Positions 45,960-59,689 of a stretch of DNA of 64,000 nt are shown here, in pieces. The notes below the pieces were generated by a model. It was not told where the DNA came from. It saw only the letters and a list, made by a program, of their open reading frames with translations, and searched no databases. The DNA lies in contig JBBDHG010000187.1 in NCBI GenBank assembly GCA_037951165.1, positions 3,379,001-3,443,000 on the forward strand, written 5' to 3'. Numbering within the stretch: position 1 is the first letter of the stretch; every line of letters begins with the position of its first letter. This DNA comes from Lophius americanus. Taxonomy: Eukaryota; Chordata; Actinopteri; Lophiiformes; Lophiidae. The position numbers and the translations under genes were made by a program.

Positions 45960-48140
45960 GACAATCAGACGTCATAAATATCCTAAAGTACAAATGACTC
46001 TAAGAGCAGCAGAATATTAATGTTTCAGTTGGAACTACTGAATCACATGCATAAAAGTTCACTTTGATAGAAGTTAAGCTTTTAGAGGAATAATTATGGT
46101 CGGAATACGTCGACTGTGTTTTTTGCTGTTCTCATGCCTCAGGGGAGTCTGATTTATGGGATGTAACATCCCTGCAGCATCACAGTGTCTCATATAAGAT
46201 GGATCTTTTCCCACATTAGGAAAATTACTTGAAGCAAATACTGGACTCCACAGCTGTTTGTTCTCATCTGTGGGGGATTGACTCAATCATGAACCCATGA
46301 TCCAATTTGTTGGGACCCGACTCATTTCAGCTCCATTCATCACCAGAACCTCAGTCCACTGAGGCTCGTTTACACCCTTACTAAGATTTTGTGTTTTTGT
46401 CCCAAATCAAAGATGTATTTTTTAAGACACTTTTCTACACAAAATACCTATAGATGTATTCAAACGCAGTAACTTTATTAATGATTAAATGAATCAGTTT
46501 TGGGGCTTTTTCAAATGGGATTTATAGAAAATAGGAAATTCTATAAAAAAAAAACAGAAATAAAAACTATGTAATCTCCATTTTACTCTTTTATCTACAC
46601 TATATACAAGTTGTCATACAAACAATCCAGCCTTATTTTCCAAATGGTTTCTGTCTCTTGTGAATTCCTTTAACATCCTGGAAATGTGTTGATACTGGGT
46701 GAGAAGTTTGTTTTTATTTATTTCTGTGGTGGTTTAGCGGGGAACTATTGGTTACTTTATCAAACTCTTTTGTGACTTGTTGTTGTGTCCTCCATGACGT
46801 TGATGTTCTGTGAACATTAGTCTCATCAGGGTTAAATAAACAACGTAAAACAAAAATAAAACAAGACTCATTCTTAACTTAAATCAATTTATTTAATCGT
46901 TAAAATAAATCTCTTAGTTAACCATCACATTATTATTTTAAATACAGGCTATGCCATAATTTAAGTAATGTTTTTATTAAGAGAAATATAACAGGTTGAT
47001 TTCATCGAACAGTTTAAGACTTGTAAAAAAAAGGACATCAATGTTACGCTGCTGATCCAAGGGAACACAGATTCTAGACTCGCATGTCGCCTGTTAGAGG
47101 GACTGGTAAATATACGCAGCTCGTTTGAAAAGCATACCAAAAGAGCGATAGTTGTTATCTTAGAGTGAATAATTACAGATATAACTAAGATGAAGATTTA
47201 AGTAATCTGGAGTGAAGAGGAGGTCAAGGCCATTTCATATCTGACTAGATGTGTAAAGATGCTGATTAAACCTTAATGGCGTTGGTACAAACTGCACAAG
47301 AAGGCCGACGGAAATGAAGACTGAAGTAGTTTGAAGACGCCTTAAATGAATGAACAGTTGGGTTCAAGAGCTGCCAATGAAAACATGGCCGTAAATAATG
47401 AATGCAGATTCGAGTGTGAAGAAGCCTTTTCACTTGAAAGAACTGCCGTGTGTTTCCTCACACAAAGGCTTATTTGTGGTGGCAATAAGTCAAAAGGCGG
47501 CAATGTGAGTTATTATTGCTTTCTATGTATGTGTGTGTGTGTGCACACTCCCCTTCACACAACTCCATCTTCACCACAAACAACCTGAGAGGCCAAACGA
47601 ACGCAGCATTATTTACAACTCAAACAGTAACTCCTGTGAAACAGCACGCAGAGATGAAGACAAAATCTACATGAAGGGAAAAAAACAACAAATCTTAAAG
47701 ATTATTCTGCAAATATACAGAGTAAAGGTGTTCAGTGAAACAAAAAGATGCATGAAAGCACAGAGAATACCTGAAATGTTTTTAACACAAGTATTCCCTA
47801 TCATTCAAAGAACTGATCAATTGTTGTACCTTTTGGTTAAGAACATTCTGCGTCACCCAACACAGAGGGAATGATGGGACGTTGCCACACCGGGTAAATG
47901 AGAAAGTGCTAAGTGTATTATCTGTGTTTTATATATAGATATATATATATAAATATCTATATATATGTAAATCACAGTATAACAAACATGGAGTAAGTTG
48001 TTGCCCATCACAATCATTCTTCTTAGATGGAAGTAGCCAAACAGACGCGGCTCACTCCGACTCCTTTGACGGCACAGAGGAAGCCAAACGCTGCAAAGGT
48101 CGAGTAAAGTTGTGCTGCTAGACGCGCGTTACTGTTGACC
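45960..48140. other. Convergent intergenic region, vps4b and plekhb2 3' ends
   Basis: Contains the 3' UTRs of both genes. TTTATT at 46888-46893 is a candidate - strand polyadenylation signal for a long plekhb2 3' UTR. A TA-rich patch lies at 47930-47970. No further gene recognised; open frames here have no familiar content. Confidence 0.5.
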
Positions 48141-51100
48141 CTAGAAGACTGAGAAGAGAGAGCCGATCGCCAAACCAGTGGCTGCTCCAGCGAGCATGCC
48201 CAGGGCCACGTCTCCGCCGTCGTTGCGCTGGGGTTCCCGAAGAATAACATGGTTCACTTCAGGAGCAGGGTATCCACCTTGGAAAAATAAAGGTGACATG
48301 ATGCATCATTTATAAAGGTGACATTTAAACTCAGTCAAACTCAGGAGGAGCGGTTGTCCACAAATTGGAAAATTGGCAGCTTGACGTAGGGTCCACTTGG
48401 TAGTTCAAAGAGGCTGCTCACTGCTCCTCAGCGTTGGGTCAAGGCAGAGAACTAACTTCACTGCGTTGGGCTGTGCACGACTACATCATCAACTCAGTGT
48501 GAGAAGTCTGCTATCCTACCTCATCCCCCTCTAGGTCATCTGACATTATGTTAATTTACTTTGGCTCACATGCTGAGAAATGGTGCACTTTGGTTTTCAC
48601 CTTGGTACTGGTAAGGATAAGCTACAGCGTAGGGCTGTCCGTCAGCGGAGTATACGATCTGTGTAGCATGAGGTGGAGGTGGAACGTAATCTCCATATGG
48701 ACCTGGAGCGTACATCTGCTGAAACACAAACAAAAAGCCCATAAGATCTCTGTTGATCCTCCGACAGGCGTCAGAACAAACAAACTCTCACATGACTCAA
48801 CCTAAGTGGAGCTTCTTATGAGCCCAGTAGATGGTATTAGGCTCTAACGTGTTATACACTGGAGGTTATTCCTGTTTCACCAGCCTCTCGTCAGACTAAG
48901 CTGAGCTTCGTATGAGAACACATTGTGCCATTAAATGTGACATTCACCAAAATCAATAAGCACTGCAAAATCATATAGTACATTTTCTAGTATGTCTGGA
49001 TTGTTAGCCCGTCTGGTTTTGTATATAGAAGAAACATTGGTAAGAGGAAAGATGTTTGAAGTCCACTTCAAAATCAGTTTTAAATTAAACTTTGGACCAA
49101 TTCTTTGTCATGTCCATAGAATGTCTTCTACCTGTGGTGGTGGAGCATATTCTGAGTATGGGGGTGGGGCAGATGCCATCACTTCTGGGGCAAAGCCAAA
49201 GTGGGGGGCAGCGACCACCTATTTAAAAAACGGGGGGAAAAGGAATCACCTGGAGGTACATGACACTTCAAATATAAACATGTTATTATTTGTCCAGTAA
49301 AATAGAAAAGTTTTAAATAATCTTATAATAATAATAATAACAATATCAACACATAATCAAAATGACATTTTCTTTTTATGATCTGAATCTGCGGAGCAAT
49401 TCCTCCCTAAGTTTGTCAAATGAATGAAATACACCAATATTCTCCTGAAAATATTTTGGGACATATAAAATAAAACAGAAAAGGGAAATACACAAATGGA
49501 AGAGCTTTAAAAGTTAATTTAAGAAGAGCACCTCCGTAACTTCTAATTACAAACTAAACGTTCCTCCTCTGGTCATTCTTTATTAATTTGGTTGAGATTT
49601 GTATTCTGACAGAAGTGTGTCGTTGCCAGTAATTGTTCACATTTCTCCTTTGATTGATATATCATAAAACCATCATCGACCCTAAAAAAGCGTATCGATC
49701 GATACGTCCCTGATGACATAAGAGGAGAACTTTAAGAAGCCTCATGAAGTCAGTTGACAGCACAGGGCGGAGGTTACCAACATAGATGTCCAATGGCCCA
49801 CAATAGGAGGGTTCTTTCAGTCAACCAGAAACAAGAAGGAGAAACATCTGACCTCCAGTCTTATGCTCTTATTTTAGTAAACCAATAAACGATTGTAATT
49901 AAAGAAGTAGCAGAAACTCACTCTGTTAATTCTGGAGTCTTGAAGTGCCATAGCCCAGGCCCTGCAACACAAAGTGTAAAACATGACACATCCTGTCTGT
50001 AAAACAATGTCCCTTTAAAATATATGAACAAAAAAATAGTTAAAACACTTTTAATGATGTACTTCACCATCACAGAAACTAAAAGATCGGGGCCAGAATA
50101 GTTCGGCTCAGCATCTAGGTGTTGTCTTACAGAGCGTCGTCTGCGCTGTCTGCACACAGACTGATGACCCGTCCATCTCGGCACACTATCTGGAGCAAGG
50201 CGTCACGCGTCTTCCCCTCCGGCGGGTTCAGCTCTGAGAAGCAAAGCAGTGGAACAAATTGAATGTTGTCAATTTTAAAATGTTAATAAAAGTTGCCCAC
50301 TACTTTAAATCTGGCCCAAACGTACCTGGACATGCAGCGGAGTTACGGATGTTAATGCAGTCGACCCTCATGTGGATCTCATCCTCCATGTCACGTCGTT
50401 GTTGATCATTATAAAACACAAGCCGTCCGTCGGCCCACAGGTCAAACCAGTTTCTTTTCCATCGACGCAGTATGGTACCTTAAATGAAAATATTCTATGA
50501 TGAGCACAATGCAAATGGACTTCAATTCATTATATATATGATTATACATATCTGATTACACTGATCAACCATAAAAGTAGAGATGAAGTGATTTACATTG
50601 AGCAGCTTTCCACAATGGCACTTGGGATATATTAATCTGAAGGGGAACATTTTGTCCTAGAAGTGCTTGAGGCAGGAAAATTGTCATATGGTGATGGCCA
50701 GATAATTGGGTCAGAGTATTTCCAGGAAATGCAGGTCTGGCTGGGTGTTCCCAGTTTGCAGTGGTTAGTACCTAACAACTCCTAAGTGGTCTTAGGTAGG
50801 ATAACCGTTGATGCGGCAACCAGGTCATGGGTGGCCAAGGTTCTTTGATGCATGTTAAGAGTGAAGGAAAACCTGTGTTATTTTATCCCAAAGAAGAACT
50901 CTTGGACAAACTACTGAAAAAAGTGTATGTTGGTTCTGATGGAAAGTGTCATAATACACGTGCGTTGAAGCTTGACGATTATGGGCCTACATAGCCGCTG
51001 GACAGAGTGCCTACACTGACACCTTTCACTGCCAAAAGTGACTACAATGAGCATTTCAGAGGTGGACCCTGGAAGGACAGGAGAAGGGGGCCCGCTCTTA

Positions 51101-51801
51101 TGAACCATGTATTCTTTGAATCATTTGGAGGAACGGCTGCCTTTGCGTTGGATACCTGGGATAGAAATAGGAGGGAACCACCTTGTTTTTTACACTATGG
51201 GAAGAACACAAGCCGGTTGAGGCAGTGTGATGCCCTGGGCAGTGATCTGCAACTTAGTCCTGTATTAATGAGTTTGATATTTTGACAGATAAAACCTACC
51301 ATAACATTGTTTCAAACAAAATAGTAAATTGGCAGTAGCCTCTTTCAGCGAGATAGTGCAACCTGTAAAATTGCTTAAATGTTTCAGGAATTGCTGGAAG
51401 GGTCGAACCATGGATTAAAGGTATTGACTTAACCTCAAAATCCCCCAGATCTCAATGCAATCGATGATCTTTGGAAATGTGCTTGAAAAAGAAACCTAAT
51501 CCACAGAGGCCCCAATTCATAACAAACAGGACTTAAGGATCTGCTGCTAACGTCTTAGTGCCAGATACCACCGCACACCTACATAGGTCATGTGAAAATC
51601 GAGCCTCAGTCACTGCTGTTTTGACAGCAAAATTAGGCGGGTGGTTATAATATTATGGCTAATAAGAGTAAGTTGTATTTCCGAGTGATCTCATACACTA
51701 TCTATCCCACGCAGCTGTTAAATGGTGTCAAAGTCTTACTGCTATGTACTGTGGGGCTACTCACTTTGTCGATGAAGCCAGCCACTCTTGACCATAGCCA
51801 T
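48141..51801 (-). CDS. plekhb2: Pleckstrin homology domain-containing family B member 2 (evectin-2)
   Basis: Seven coding exons on the - strand: 51765-51801 (ATG), 50326-50478, 50131-50233, 49922-49961, 49132-49218, 48601-48718, 48141-48277 (TAG). They encode 224 residues; human has 222. An N-terminal PH domain (about 1-105; SGWLHRQ, ILRRWKRNWFDLW, LQIVCRDGRVISLCAD) binds phosphatidylserine in the known family and directs recycling-endosome traffic. A proline/tyrosine-rich middle (PPPYSEYAPPP, a PPxY-type site) is followed by a conserved C-terminal hydrophobic anchor (GMLAGAATGLAIGSLFSVF). A second in-frame ATG follows two codons later. At least one 5' UTR exon probably lies upstream (AG acceptor near 51815). 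Intron 1 holds a Tc1 element. Confidence 0.95.
50558..51670 (+). mobile_element. Full-length but dead Tc1-type transposon
   Basis: The left end TACACTGATCAACCATAA (50558 on) and right end, read in reverse, TTATTAGCCATAATATTATA (about 51645-51665), match the terminal repeats of the short element at 758-1124. Length about 1.1 kb, close to an intact Tc1 copy. Inside are decayed transposase pieces on the + strand, for example PDLNAIDDLW near 51448-51475 (family 'PDLNPIEHLW') and CTGCTGCTAACGTCTTAGTG near 51541. Many frameshifts. It lies antisense in plekhb2 intron 1. Confidence 0.88.
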
Positions 51802-51819
51802 ATTGGAGGTAATACCTGA

Positions 51820-54590
51820 AACGAGAAAAGATATATTTACATTAGAAATGATCTGTTCGCAATGAAATCAGCAACAAAACATAACCTCTCAGTCTCATTA
51901 CTTCCTCCATCTGTAACTGGGCGGGACCAACCAAACAAACCCCGTGACTACAGTTAGCGCAGCTAGAATTCTTGTAGCTCAACAATGATATTTTGGAAAG
52001 AACATGCATATAATCTATAAAGAAGTGAACAACACGGTCTTCTTATAGATGCCTGGTGTTATTAAGTTAGCAATAGACTTAGAGAAATAGCGACAAAAGT
52101 AGTTGAAACGATGTGCTAGGTTTGTGGAAACATTTATAATAGTTATGTAACAACAGCATAATAGTGCAAAGTTGAGAAATGTCCAGTCAACGTACAAGCA
52201 ATTAAATGTATTTAAAAAATCGCTTAAATGATATAATTATTTTGTGGGTCAGTCCACGTTAGCCAGCTAAGATAACTGTAACACATACACGCTGATATAA
52301 ATAGGCCATCCTTTATTCTTGTCAACACACATCGGAAATGAACGTAGGTTTAGAAAACTTAATACATACCTTCACGTAGGCCGTTAAGAAAAACAGTCGT
52401 TTCTTTTACTTTAGCTTAAACAAGTTAGCATAATATGCTAGCGTCAATTAACTGTTTATACATATGACGAGAGCGCTGACCTATTAGCTTAGTCACTGTG
52501 ATGCTGATTAGCTAGATATAAAGACTGATTTTACACCATACTGTAAAGAAAAGCGCTGTTTTAATATTTATACTTACTTTATTGTGTTTTAATAGGCTTT
52601 AGTGAAAATGCAGCAAACACCGAAGTGAGATGTTTAAAGAAGAGGAGGCTCCACCTGTAGTCAAAAAGCCTGACCAATGAACTCTTTCCGTACAAAGATC
52701 GTGCGACAGAGTGAAGATCCTAAAAGGGCAGTGCTTGAAGCCCATTTTACGCCAGTGACGGATGCGCCTTTATCCTGTCCCTCCGTTCTGTATGTACGCT
52801 CTGCAAGCGCTTTTAACATTCATTCACTAAGTATGACTAACCTTAACAAAACAATTAATCGGATAATTGTCTTGTCCGACCAGTCGAGGTTATTGTTGAG
52901 GTGAACACCCAGGAATTTCCTAGACTTCGCCTAGTCACAACTCTAATTGTAGATATCTGCACTGTCTATTTGGCTTGTACGTTTTGATCTACTTTTGCCA
53001 TTCATGGGTATAGGGTTCATCACAAATAGCTGCAACATCATTTTGCCAAGTTAAATCTAAAAATGTACATATCTACATCTATCTAAATCCAGTTAAAGAT
53101 GCATTTGATGTCCTTCTGAGTAGACAAAATTGAATTTACATATCTAATAGGAAGTATGTAGACATCTTGAATTGACGGGGATTAGATGTATCTCGAAACG
53201 AAAGTATAATTTGTCAGAATTAAAATGTTGATATCTGCAACTGTGAATAACAACTAATCAAAATGACGTTGCAGATGATGACTATCCAGTCGAGCAGGAG
53301 ACGCCAGGGCAGTACCAGAACTCACCCAATGGACCAAGTATCTCATCTGGTCTGGGAATTACTCAATATCCCCCAGTATAAGCTGGAGAGTGTTGCTGGG
53401 AGAGAGACATCCGAAATGCCCTTCGCAGACGGCTGCCACCATGCTGGATAAGCAGAAGAAAATGGATCGATGGGTGGATTTCCAATCTAGCAAATAAAAG
53501 TTAAAAGGACTTGCAATACAGTGGAGGCATAATAAGGGGTCTGAGTGGTCCCATCTCTGAGATGACAGCAGATGTAGTCACAAGCCCTTGTTACACAGAG
53601 ATCTTGCAGAAGGTCCTCAGAAGCAGAAAGACTCAGTCCCCTGATTAGGCCTCTACTATTGGCCTGAGCCATTTTTTACATTCTCCGTTGATAGTTGCTG
53701 TTAAGCCCGCCCACAAAGCATCTTTTCTACATTGAATACCCTTCTCCATAGAAATGTGCTGTTAGCCCCACCAATAGAGCATCTTCACTATATTTAACAT
53801 CTTTGAAGAGGGGGCGTATATTTTGAATGACGTAACATATCAGCTGAAAGAAATGTAAATATGTCACTCATTTCGTTTGCGGTCCTCGATGGGCTGCGAT
53901 GCGTAGAAAAAACATCTTCAATATATTACTGGTAATTTTCTTCAAGGGCATAGAAATATAAGTTAGTCTGCTTTGCTGACATCTTTTTCCCAAAAATGGA
54001 AGAGTCTTCAAATTCTTCTGATATTTCTTTCAGACAAACCCAGCTTTTCCCAATTTATCCATCAACATATTCAACCACTTACGTCGTTGGGGTCTTTGCT
54101 ATGATCCTCCACATTTAAGCCTTTTCACAATAGCTGACAATATATTGATGAAAGCATGCTCAGTGGGATAAATTCCACATTCATTCTGATGTGACTGTCC
54201 ACACTGCTGTCACATCAACAGGAATCACGACCACCTATATAAGATACTAAAAAGATCAGACTACGTGTGACTTAAGAACTGTCATGAAAAGAAATTAGAA
54301 GTGTCAAAATTGAGAAAAGAATAGGCTTAGGTAGAATTATCCAGCAGTTCGTGAAACATCGTGGAACCGCACAACAGCAGTTGTGTGCAATGTGGAATTT
54401 GGACTTCCAAAATAAAAGTAATGATTTCAAAATAATATTTATTTAAGTCGTACGAAATGACGCAATTACATAATATACAAATAACAAAAGCAGCTTGAAT
54501 TCGTTTGCAACTATGTGACTTACCTTTGAAAAAGTAAACAGATCATAGAAATATGTAGACAATGACGACAACAGTTAAACCGTTATCTGC
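51820..54590. other. Divergent intergenic region, plekhb2 and ing5 5' sides
   Basis: Contains plekhb2 5' UTR exon(s) and promoter (probably around 52560-52640), then AT-rich sequence. Bases about 53270-53480 resemble the 3' end of a fish non-LTR element: a decayed frame like ..LLNIPQYKLESVAGRE.. (common form LGIPPEELEEVAGERE), then GGATAAGCAGAAGAAAATGG. No further gene seen. Confidence 0.5.
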
Positions 54591-54601
54591 TGCGCATGCG
54601 A
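54591..54601. promoter_or_regulatory. NRF-1-like site upstream of ing5
   Basis: TGCGCATGCGA fits the NRF-1 palindrome and lies about 245 bp before the ing5 start codon, in a CpG-containing stretch (GCTCGCGCAGG follows). No TATA box was noted. A housekeeping-type promoter is inferred. Confidence 0.45.
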
Positions 54602-54843
54602 GTCACAAGCTCGCGCAGGCAGAAAGTTGTGTCTTACAAGAATTGTGAAAGCATGTGTGCAGGAGGCTGACGGATTCTGCCTTGATGCAGTAGTGAGCTT
54701 GTTTCATAACCAACAAAAGAAAAGTCTGCGACTACTTACATACCGAATCAAATATCTCCTAGCTACTGACGCGAGCAGCCTTTCAGCCAACACTCTGGGC
54801 TCACGACAACAGCAAAGAAGCTAACAGTTGACTCTAACCTGAA

Positions 54844-57800
54844 ATGGCGACGGCTATATACTTGGAGCATTACCTTGACAGTAAGTATCTAGTATTCACT
54901 CGGTTGGGGTTAATATTTGGAAAATCCAACATCTGTTTGAGATTTAGTTTAATTTTACAGTAGAGTTGTTGTAACATCAGGCAGATGTTACATAGTTGGC
55001 AGCTAGGTTAGTTGTCAGGTCACTAGCTGCCTTGCTAACTGATTAGCATAGCCATACAACCATTGGCGGAGTAAAGTTGGATAAACTCTACGAATGGAGT
55101 CAAATTCACCCAAAGACGAATATCAGCATGAGCTGGACAAATGTTACATTTACCAAGAGTCAACAGTTTATACCTAGCTAATTATCGTATGTTATCATAT
55201 AAGTTAGCAGCTAGCTGAATAGTGACGCTTTGATGTTGTTATGTGAAACGTTGCACTAATATACAGTGTTCACAAACATTTTTAGTCGGAGCCGTCTTTA
55301 ACGAGAACATGGTTGGATGGATGAAGAATGGGATTATATCATGCATTTGCAACCTGTTGGTAATCGCGTTTCCCGTTATCAGTTACGCGCCGGGGCGGAG
55401 TGAGTGAAGTGCGTCACAGCAGCGCGCTCCCTGCAGAAGCCCGCCGGCTCGCCCTCATCCCCGCGTCCCTGCTAAATATTAGTTATACGCTGGTTCTACA
55501 TCACACTTTAAATGTACAACTTTGAACAGACAACCCACAGCAGTAGATGGATCCTGGGCTCACAATTATTTTGTTTTTGATGTTGGATTTATACGAATTC
55601 TGACATACCAACACTTATTCTAAAAATGAAATTAGTAAAAAAAAAAAAAAAAAGACATTAGACCCACTGTTTGCACATCTAAACCGTGTTGTCTAAAGTT
55701 TATCATGGTAATTACACGGCAATATTTCAATAAGCAAAAATCTATGTTGAAAATATAGATTTAATATCTAATCCTGATTAATAATAGTTTGCAATCGTAT
55801 CTAAATATTTCCACATAGTGATTAAGGATACACCAGCCACAGTTTCATGTTGGAATGGGCTGTCGGGCAGCAAGATAAAAGCATTGGGAAAAAATAAAAA
55901 GCATAGACTCTTTAAATGGCTTAAAATGGTTGAACTGAATGCCATTAGCTCTGTGTAGTAAAGTGATCATTGATACGAATCTCATACAACCTCAACTTAA
56001 AGAAACCTGTATAACTTCAATCAATCTAGGTATTTGAATTGGGTACATAGTGTTAAAGCATTCACTTGTAATGCCTTAAGCTTAAAGTGGTAAAATAGTT
56101 CTGTAAAGCTCCACATTGGTTCCATTGGTTCAACGTTATTGTCAGATGTAAAGGATGGGTGTCTTTCTAACACACTCACAGACACTTACAAATTACTTGC
56201 ATTTTAACTTGTATGACATGGAACTCCTCAGCTGCATCAATTATACTGTATTTCGTCACATTTATTTATTTTTTTTCCAGGCATTGAAAACCTACCATGT
56301 GAGCTTCAGAGAAACTTTACATTGATGCGGGATCTGGACAATAGGACCGAAGGTGATCATTTACTCTAATTGAGTTACTTTCTAAATTGTTATTATTAGG
56401 GTTAGTTATTATATATTGACTGTGCATGTCTAATATGTATTAGCTATAACAACTTATACATTATGCAGGGTTGATTAGTTAATTATCCTTCTGTTGTGCC
56501 ATTTTAGACCAACATTATAAGTACTGACTGTCCAGTTACTTTTTTTCGGTTCCAGCATTGATAATGTTTTTGTCGTGCAGAAAAAAAGGGAGAGATTGAA
56601 AAACTGGCTGAAGAGTACATTGCTACTGTGAAGAACCTGGCCTCGGAACAGAGAGTGGAACATCTGCAGAAGATTCAAAATGCCTACAGCAAGTGCAAAG
56701 AGTTCAGTGACGACAAAGTCCAGCTTGCGATGCAGACATACGAAATGGTCAGTCAAAAACCCACTTGCAGTTGGTTCACCTGTCCGCTCCTTGTTGATTT
56801 TCACCATATTATAAATGTTTAATATTGTAAGTATGTTGTTAATGGGTATTGAATTCATAAGTTGTTATACTAAATTGTTTTTAAGTACATTTTCTAAAAG
56901 AAGAGAAGTTCTAATCTACAGGAAACCCTTTAACTGCAGGTGGACAAACATATCCGCAGACTAGATGCAGATCTCGCTCGGTTTGAGAACGAGCTCAAGG
57001 AGAAACTGGAACTGAGTGGGTACGAAAGCACCGAAGGAAGAGGGGTGAAAAGTAAGTCGGGTATTTTACAGGTTTCTATCGTGAGCCAATACAAATACAG
57101 ATTTAAATTGATATATGCATGTTGATATTTCCCACAGAGGGTGAGTCAAGGGGGGTGAGGGAGAAGCGTGGGTCCAAGAGAAAAGGAAAGAAAGGTTCCG
57201 ATGATGATTCTCCCAGAAAGAAAAAGATGAAAAACGGGTAAATGGGAACATCGGTCATGTCAGATACTTACTGGCGGACAGCTTACAGAATCCACACTAC
57301 ACATTTTTACCACACCTGACATTCCTCTGACATTCATACCAGTGTTTATTCAGATCACTTAATACTCGTTGGTTTTCCCCCATTTAAATAATGTCATGTT
57401 ATGTTGGACTGGCAGCCCAGACCTGAGTGACGCTTTGCTGCCGATGCAGCCGTCAGACGTCTTGGACATGCCAGTGGATCCCAATGAGCCCACGTACTGC
57501 CTGTGCCATCAGGTGTCCTACGGAGAGATGATTGGATGCGATAATCCAGATGTAGGTTATTCACATTACTTTGTTTTACATTTAATTTACAAACGAGCGC
57601 GCCGTTAGACAGCCTGACTGGAATATAGGTTCATGTTTGTTGTTTTTCAATCCTCCAGTGTCCGATTGAGTGGTTTCATTTTTCCTGTGTTGATCTCGCC
57701 ACAAAACCCAAAGGAAAATGGTGAGAACATTGAATGAGTTCCAAGGAGGTTAATTTAAGGTAGTTTCTCAAAAGATCCTCACACCATGTGATTTTCCTCA

Positions 57801-57884
57801 TTCACCTAACGTTCTTTCTCCCTCCCTCCTCTGAAATCTCTCAGGTTTTGTCCAAGGTGCACCCAAGACAAGAAGAAGAAATGA
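54844..57884 (+). CDS. ing5: Inhibitor of growth protein 5, PHD-finger chromatin reader
   Basis: Eight exons: 54844-54880, 56281-56352, 56581-56747, 56940-57051, 57138-57237, 57416-57551, 57659-57720, 57845-57884 (TGA). They encode 241 residues (human ING5 240). Order: N-terminal ING dimerisation domain (YLEHYLDSIENLPCELQRNF), basic nuclear-localisation region (KRKGKKG, RKKKMK) and C-terminal C4HC3 PHD finger (about 189-236; Cys191, 193, 204, 209, His215, Cys218, 231, 234), then a short polybasic tail. The family PHD reads H3K4me3, and ING5 is a subunit of HBO1 and MOZ/MORF acetyltransferase complexes. SEQRVEHLQKIQNAYSKCKEF points to ING5 rather than ING4, though the two are close. The donor of exon 2 (GTGATC) is weak but keeps the frame. 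Confidence 0.95.
55376..55480. promoter_or_regulatory. Short CpG-rich block in ing5 intron 1
   Basis: About 100 bp packed with CpG (TTACGCGCCGGGGCGG, AGCGCGCTCC, GCCCGCCGGCTCGCC) inside an AT-rich intron. It has a GC box (GGGGCGG, 55392-55398) and a CRE-like TGCGTCAC. It could be an alternative promoter, an enhancer or a decayed GC-rich repeat. Confidence 0.4.
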
Positions 57885-58169
57885 AATTTTACGCAGAAGT
57901 ATTTGTATGTACTTTTGATGTAGTTTAATGGTGAAATTTAAATATATATACACATTTCCGTTCATATAACTGGGGCATACAGCTATTTTAAAGGCCTAAT
58001 CTGGATTTTGAGTATAGCTACGCCAGTGGTACCATTAGAAAACATATATAGACATTATTATGATCCTGTTATCGGATTTAAGACTGCTGTCTTTGTCGAA
58101 TAGCTTAAAAATAATGTATCAACTGTTTTATTTGTTTACGCTGGATGAATTTGTTTGGGCAGTAGAGTT

Positions 58170-58175
58170 AATAAA
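58170..58175 (+). terminator. Candidate polyadenylation signal of ing5
   Basis: AATAAA followed by ATTAAA, 286 bp after the ing5 stop. Further AATAAA-like hexamers occur at 58318-58323 and near 58945. Confidence 0.45.
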
Positions 58176-58329
58176 TTAAAGACATCACCGGTCAGAAAGT
58201 CCTTCATATTACTATCATTCTCAAATCATGGATCGTGGATTAAGCTTACTTGAAATGTCCGTTGTTTTAATGATCTCTTTTGTTTTTTTTAACAAATTAA
58301 CAGCCTGCTGAGAAGTAATAAATTTAAAC

Positions 58330-59689
58330 ATCTAAATCTTTACCAAATTGTAATGGTAAAATAAATTATATGTCGGATAACCATTTACCTACCTCCTTCG
58401 GGAATTCACTGACACTGTGTAAATGACCGCGATTGATACCATGGTAAAAAAAAAAGAGAGAGAGAGTTTTGATAAACATAAACCAAACAAGGAAAAACAA
58501 TATAAAATCTTTGGTATTTTTTTTTTTCAATGAAAAAACTGCGACATTTTTGAATGTATTGTGGTACGGTCAGTCAGTCAGTGTCTTGTCAACTGAATGA
58601 GGTATCTAAGCACTTTGAATGACATGTTCCCCTGAAGAGGTTTGATACTGCGGGCTTGATTTTATGATTTAGTTTATCTCCTTTTGGAACCCCGCCATAG
58701 AGCATCAAACCATATAGAAATATATATATATATATGTTTTGTATGATATGAGATAATATTTTGTGGACGCCTTCGTTTTCCAAAGATATATATTCGTTGA
58801 ATTGGTGTGCACTCAAATTTTGTTTAATAGGATTTTAGCCTCTTCTTTCATATTCAACTGTGAATATTGCTCCTTTTATTTCGATTTAAGTCATTAAAGA
58901 GCCAAAGTCTTTGTATTTTGCAAATTCCAGTATTTTATAACAAATAAAAATTCACTACTATTCATGTATTGTTTCATTCATTGCAGTTAAAAAATGGAAT
59001 GCATGATCTGTATTTGAAATTACCACAGGGTTTTCACCAAGACGGTTCCATCCGATATACAAATCTTCTCTTTAAAACATGTATTAGATGATAACTAAAA
59101 CAAAATATATCAACACTTGCTACTTCTTTCTCAAACTTCCTTATTTGTCTGTAAATGCAAACCTCTTGCTTTTCTCAAAATATTGTTTTAAATTGGAACA
59201 TTTATCATTTGTAACGGTGCAATACAGAAGTACTTCACAAACTGTTAAAAGTCCATGGACCAGGAATGATAGCTGGCAGGTGTCAGTGCCACATATGTTT
59301 GACTACCACCACAGTGGAACTTGCTATAATCTCAGTAGGAAATGTCAAGACTAGCTAGTTCAACATGAGGGGTAACTGGGGGCCATTATTAAAACAGGTG
59401 ATGTTACCAGGATAATTATTCCTGAATGCAGTACTGTGTCACTTTGGGGATGCTTTGGATTGAGTTTTACTGGGTAGAACTGAGTGGTGTTCATTAACAG
59501 ATAAAGAACATTTATCAGTATTGTAAACTCCCATTATATCATTGCATAATTCAACAGTGTTATAACAGTGGTTGCCCAACTGACAAGAAAACTGATCAAC
59601 AAAACATAATGAGACAGTTATGTCAGATCCCATTATTATTAGAAATGCGTATATAATCTGAACCGAGTTATCTACATTTGTTTCAGTTT
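58330..59689. other. Convergent intergenic region, ing5 and cep19 3' ends
   Basis: AT-rich, with poly-A/poly-T runs (58447-58458, 58517-58527) and a short TA repeat (58721-58736). No gene recognised. The cep19 3' UTR occupies the right part. Confidence 0.55.

Noticed and set aside
53263..53451. A small gene upstream of ing5
   Set aside because: The translation resembles the decayed 3' end of a common fish non-LTR element (IPQYKLESVAGRE) rather than a host protein.
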